Shown: one piece after another, positions 46,478-48,659 of the stretch | Numbering within the stretch: position 1 is the first letter of the stretch | Layout: each line of letters starts with the position of its first letter | DNA from: Planotetraspora kaengkrachanensis | GTDB lineage: Bacteria; Actinomycetota; Actinomycetes; Streptosporangiales; Streptosporangiaceae | Reading direction: 5' to 3' | Length of the DNA: 48,659 nucleotides | NCBI RefSeq assembly: GCF_016862895.1 | Contig: NZ_BONV01000058.1 | Span: forward strand, 1-48,659 | Position numbers and translations under genes: made by a program | The notes under the pieces: generated by a model | The model's input: the letters and a program-made list of their open reading frames with translations, nothing else | Told to the model about the DNA's origin: nothing | Database searches by the model: none

Positions 46478-47011
46478 GTGACCCAGCCCAGCGTGAACCG
46501 CCGTGCAGGCATCGCGATGGACGACGAGGAGGTCGCCGGGTTCCTGCGCGACGCGCGCAAGCTCCAGCTCGCCACGATCAACGGCGACGGCACACCCCAC
46601 CTCGTCACCATGTTCTACGGCCTGAGCGACGGAAAGATCACCTTCTGGACGTACCGCAAGGCGCAGAAGGCGCGGAACATCGACCGGGACCCCCGAGTCA
46701 CCTGCCTCGTCGAGTCCGGCGACGACTACTTCGAGCTGCGCGGCGTCATGATCTACGGCACGGCCCGTCTCATCGACGACCCGGAAGAGGTCCTCGATGT
46801 CGGGATGGACGTCACACGGCGGATGACGGGCATGGCCGCCCCCGGCGAGCCGGACGGCGCGGCTTCCCCCAACGGCTCGGACGCGGCCGCGGACGGCCAG
46901 TTGCGCGAGTACGTGGCACACACCGCCCGCAAGCGGATCGCCTACGTGGTCGAGCCCTCGCGCGTGGTCTCGTGGGATCACCGCAAGCTGCCCGGCGCTA
47001 GCGTTGGATGA
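46478..47011 (+). CDS. PPOX-class FMN/F420-binding split-barrel protein
   Basis: 177 aa. Pyridoxamine-phosphate-oxidase-like fold: FLRDARKLQLATINGDGTPHLVTMFYGLSDGKITFWTYRKAQKARNIDRDPRVTCLVE is typical of the F420/FMN-binding PPOX group, not of genuine PdxH. The product may reduce an enone or similar substrate. GTG 46478 lacks a ribosome binding site and sits 9 bp from a KstR box, consistent with a leaderless transcript; ATG 46517 is an alternative. Ferredoxin and alcohol dehydrogenase genes follow on the same strand, suggesting one sterol-linked transcription unit. Confidence 0.78.
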   Translation: MTQPSVNRRAGIAMDDEEVAGFLRDARKLQLATINGDGTPHLVTMFYGLSDGKITFWTYRKAQKARNIDRDPRVTCLVESGDDYFELRGVMIYGTARLIDDPEEVLDVGMDVTRRMTGMAAPGEPDGAASPNGSDAAADGQLREYVAHTARKRIAYVVEPSRVVSWDHRKLPGASVG

Positions 47012-47111
47012 GCGCGATCTCACCGGCCGTGGGGACCTCGGGGGAACGACACGGTCTCGGCCGCCGGATTGAGAGTGCGGACGAGCCCCGCCGTACGAAG
47101 GAGAGCCGGAC

Positions 47112-47306
47112 ATGAAGATCAAGGTCGACTATCTGGTCTGCGAAGCGAACGCCGTGTGCATGGGCCTGGCGCCCGAGGTGTTCGAGGTCGACGACGACGA
47201 CCAGTTGCACGTCCTGCTGCCGGAGCCGCCCGCGGAGATGCTCGACCGGGTACGGCACGCGGTCCGGTCCTGCCCCAAAGCCGCCTTGTCCCTCGAAGAC
47301 TCATAA
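47112..47306 (+). CDS. 3Fe-4S-type ferredoxin
   Basis: 64 aa. Cys at positions 10, 16 and 54 (CEANAVC and SCPKAAL) give the CX5C...CP pattern of single 3Fe-4S cluster ferredoxins that feed electrons to cytochromes P450; the usual fourth Cys between positions 10 and 16 is absent. ATG 47112 follows AAGGAGAG. It may serve the P450 at 38350. The stop codon region (LEDS-stop) is duplicated downstream as a 15-bp repeat. Confidence 0.88.
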   Translation: MKIKVDYLVCEANAVCMGLAPEVFEVDDDDQLHVLLPEPPAEMLDRVRHAVRSCPKAALSLEDS

Positions 47307-47340
47307 GTCGCTCGAAGACTCATAACTCGAAGACGAGTAA
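47292..47340 (+). repeat. 15-bp repeat spanning the ferredoxin stop codon
   Basis: CTCGAAGACTCATAA occurs at 47292-47306 (end of the ferredoxin gene) and 47311-47325, and as CTCGAAGACGAGTAA at 47326-47340. Each copy contains an in-register TAA. Confidence 0.85.
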
Positions 47341-47356
47341 CCCCCCAGGAGGTCCA

Positions 47357-48442
47357 ATGCGCGGCGCTCTCTTGCACGCGGTCGGCGACGACAAGCTCGA
47401 CATCCGTGACGACTTCACCCTCACCCCCGTCGGGCCGACCGACGTGCGGGTGAAGATCAAGGCGACGGGTGTCTGCCACTCCGACCTCTCCGTCCTGACC
47501 GGCGTCCTGCCCATGCCGCTGCCGGTGATCCCCGGCCACGAGGGCGCGGGCGAGGTCGTCGAGGTCGGGGCCAACGTGACCTCCGTCCAGCCGGGGGACC
47601 ACGTCATCATCAACTGGACCCCGGCCTGCGGGGACTGCCCCAACTGCATCGTCGGCCAGCCCAACCTCTGCACGACCTACGTCATGAAGAGCTTCATGGA
47701 GGCCAGGTTCGTCTACGGCGGGCAGACGCCGGCCTTCGGCATGGCGGGCTGCGGCACCTGGGCCGAGGAGATCGTCGTCCCGTGGCAGGGCGCCATCAAG
47801 GTGGACCCCGAGGTCCCCTACGAGGCCGCCGCGCTCATCGGCTGCGGCATCACCACCGGCGTCGGCGCCGTCATCAACACGGCGAAGGTACGGCCGGGAT
47901 CGACGGTCGCGGTCGTCGGCTGCGGCGGCGTGGGCCTGTCCGTGATCCAGGGAGCCCGGGTGTCGGGGGCGACGACGATCCTCGCCATCGACCCGCTCGA
48001 GTCCAAGCACGAACTGGCCAAGAAGGTCGGGGCCACGCACGCGTGCACGCCCGACCAGCTCATGGACGCGATCGGCACGCTGACCGGCGGCCAGGGCTTC
48101 GACTACGGCTTCGAGGTCGTCGGCAAGTCCGCCGCGATCATGACCGCCTGGCAGGCCACGCGGCGCGGCGGCGACGTCATCGTCGTGGGCGCGGGCGCGA
48201 TGGACGACCAGGTGCCGCTGACCGCCTTCGGGCTGCTGTTCGAGGGCAAGAACATCCTCAGCTCGCTCTACGGCGGCGCGGACGTCCGCAGGGACTTCCC
48301 GTTCTTCGCGAACCTCTACAAGGCCGGCAAGCTCGACCTCGAGAGCATGATCAGCTCGCGGATCCGGCTGGCCGACCTCAACGACGCGGTCGCGGCCCTC
48401 AGGGGCGGCGAGGTGCTCCGCCAGATCGTCATGTTCGACTGA
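47357..48442 (+). CDS. zinc-dependent alcohol dehydrogenase
   Basis: 361 aa MDR-family enzyme. Catalytic zinc ligands are in TGVCHSDLS and GHEGAGEVVEVG, the structural zinc site is CGDCPNCIVGQPNLC, and the NAD-binding motif is VVGCGGVGLSVIQGA. It resembles class III/NDMA-type actinobacterial alcohol dehydrogenases. ATG 47357 follows AGGAGG. Together with the P450 and ferredoxin it could oxidise a side-chain or terminal alcohol, which is inference from context. A strong terminator follows at 48486. Confidence 0.88.
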   Translation: MRGALLHAVGDDKLDIRDDFTLTPVGPTDVRVKIKATGVCHSDLSVLTGVLPMPLPVIPGHEGAGEVVEVGANVTSVQPGDHVIINWTPACGDCPNCIVGQPNLCTTYVMKSFMEARFVYGGQTPAFGMAGCGTWAEEIVVPWQGAIKVDPEVPYEAAALIGCGITTGVGAVINTAKVRPGSTVAVVGCGGVGLSVIQGARVSGATTILAIDPLESKHELAKKVGATHACTPDQLMDAIGTLTGGQGFDYGFEVVGKSAAIMTAWQATRRGGDVIVVGAGAMDDQVPLTAFGLLFEGKNILSSLYGGADVRRDFPFFANLYKAGKLDLESMISSRIRLADLNDAVAALRGGEVLRQIVMFD

Positions 48443-48485
48443 GCCCCGCGTGACGCGCCGCACTCCGGCGCGTCCGCGGCGTTCA

Positions 48486-48540
48486 TGAGAAACGGCTCCG
48501 ATCCGGGCCCCAGATGCACCCGGACCGGAGCCGTTTCTCA
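48486..48540. terminator. strong bidirectional terminator hairpin
   Basis: A 22-bp stem with one mismatch (48486-48507 against 48519-48540; arms begin TGAGAAACGGCTCCG) encloses an 11-base loop. It lies between the alcohol dehydrogenase and a convergent gene, with TTTCTCA on one side and its complement on the other, so it could end both transcripts. Confidence 0.88.
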
Positions 48541-48562
48541 CTCCGTCATGTCCTTTCCGAGG

Positions 48563-48659
48563 TCACACCTCGGTCCACCGGGACTCGTCGGCCGCGCTTT
48601 TCTCGACGGCGGCGAGGACCTGCTGGACGCGCAGGCCGTCGGCGAATGAGGGGGTGGGA
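48563..48659 (-). CDS. C-terminus of a Gfo/Idh/MocA-family oxidoreductase (partial)
   Basis: The minus strand from the right edge reads 32 codons ending in TGA at 48563-48565. The peptide PSFADGLRVQQVLAAVEKSA and the WTEV end match the conserved C-terminus of NAD-dependent sugar dehydrogenases of the Gfo/Idh/MocA type (FADGLRVQ motif). The rest of the gene lies outside the window. It is convergent with the alcohol dehydrogenase. Confidence 0.72.
   Translation of the reverse strand, partial: PTPSFADGLRVQQVLAAVEKSAADESRWTEV

Noticed and set aside
46255-46611. N-terminal extension of the methyltransferase at 45613
   Set aside because: It would be translated from the 32-bp tandem repeat and would run through the KstR box and into the divergent PPOX gene; ATG 46254 has a good ribosome binding site.

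Overview
The window is high-GC DNA with dense short operons, GTG/TTG starts and many ATGA/GTGA/TGATG overlaps. Its gene content (GlgE pathway, KstR-type sterol catabolism, ECF sigma factors, F420-type LLM oxidoreductase) points to a filamentous actinomycete. My inference is Streptosporangiaceae or a close relative. No rRNA, tRNA, phage or transposase genes were seen.

Layout. 1-1043: poorly coding left edge with a possible partial ORF and a hairpin. 1044-11565: alpha-glucan module, glgP (-) divergent from glgE-treS-mak-glgB (+), which builds, remodels and degrades glycogen-like glucan through trehalose and maltose-1-phosphate. 12054-15819: SppA protease, an AAC(2')-I aminoglycoside acetyltransferase, and an ECF sigma factor with a membrane partner. 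15839-20077: flavin reductase and a four-gene OpuC/ProU-type osmoprotectant ABC operon (-). 20388-21695: a sigma-factor-like protein with a Pro/Ala linker and a C-terminal membrane anchor. 21849-28997: sterol side-chain degradation, chsE1-chsE2-chsH2-chsH1-ltp2 (-) divergent from kstR and fadA5 (+), with KstR boxes. 29033-32943: LLM oxidoreductase, GntR regulator, aldo/keto reductase, AraC regulator. 32886-38094: a six-gene non-phosphorylative L-fucose catabolic operon (-), whose promoter carries the same 11-bp operator core as the GntR gene. 38350-39552: CYP124/125-like P450 under a KstR box. 39897-40865: AbiEi/DUF559-like protein between two repeat arrays. 41124-46254: gmd, GT4 glycosyltransferase, methyltransferases and an alpha/alpha-toroid protein (surface glycan module). 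46478-48442: PPOX-type flavoprotein (KstR box), 3Fe-4S ferredoxin, Zn alcohol dehydrogenase. The right edge holds the C-terminus of a Gfo/Idh/MocA oxidoreductase.

The most unusual signal is a family of intergenic repeats built on CGTGATCATGCAC. I count 38 copies in eight clusters. Within clusters the spacing is exactly 53 bp (about five helical turns), apart from two contracted units. Two clusters are mirror-symmetric, with four direct then four inverted units. In four genes the stop codon lies inside the TGATCA palindrome of a unit, and in chsH1 a whole unit is translated as the C-terminus. I do not recognise this family. Short tandem repeats of 15-19 bp also start at or next to several stop codons (glgB, fucose dehydrogenase, ferredoxin, chsE2).

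The sterol genes appear to form one regulon: KstR-type boxes precede or flank chsE1, fadA5, the P450, the PPOX gene and, unexpectedly, the gmd/glycosyltransferase divergent promoter.
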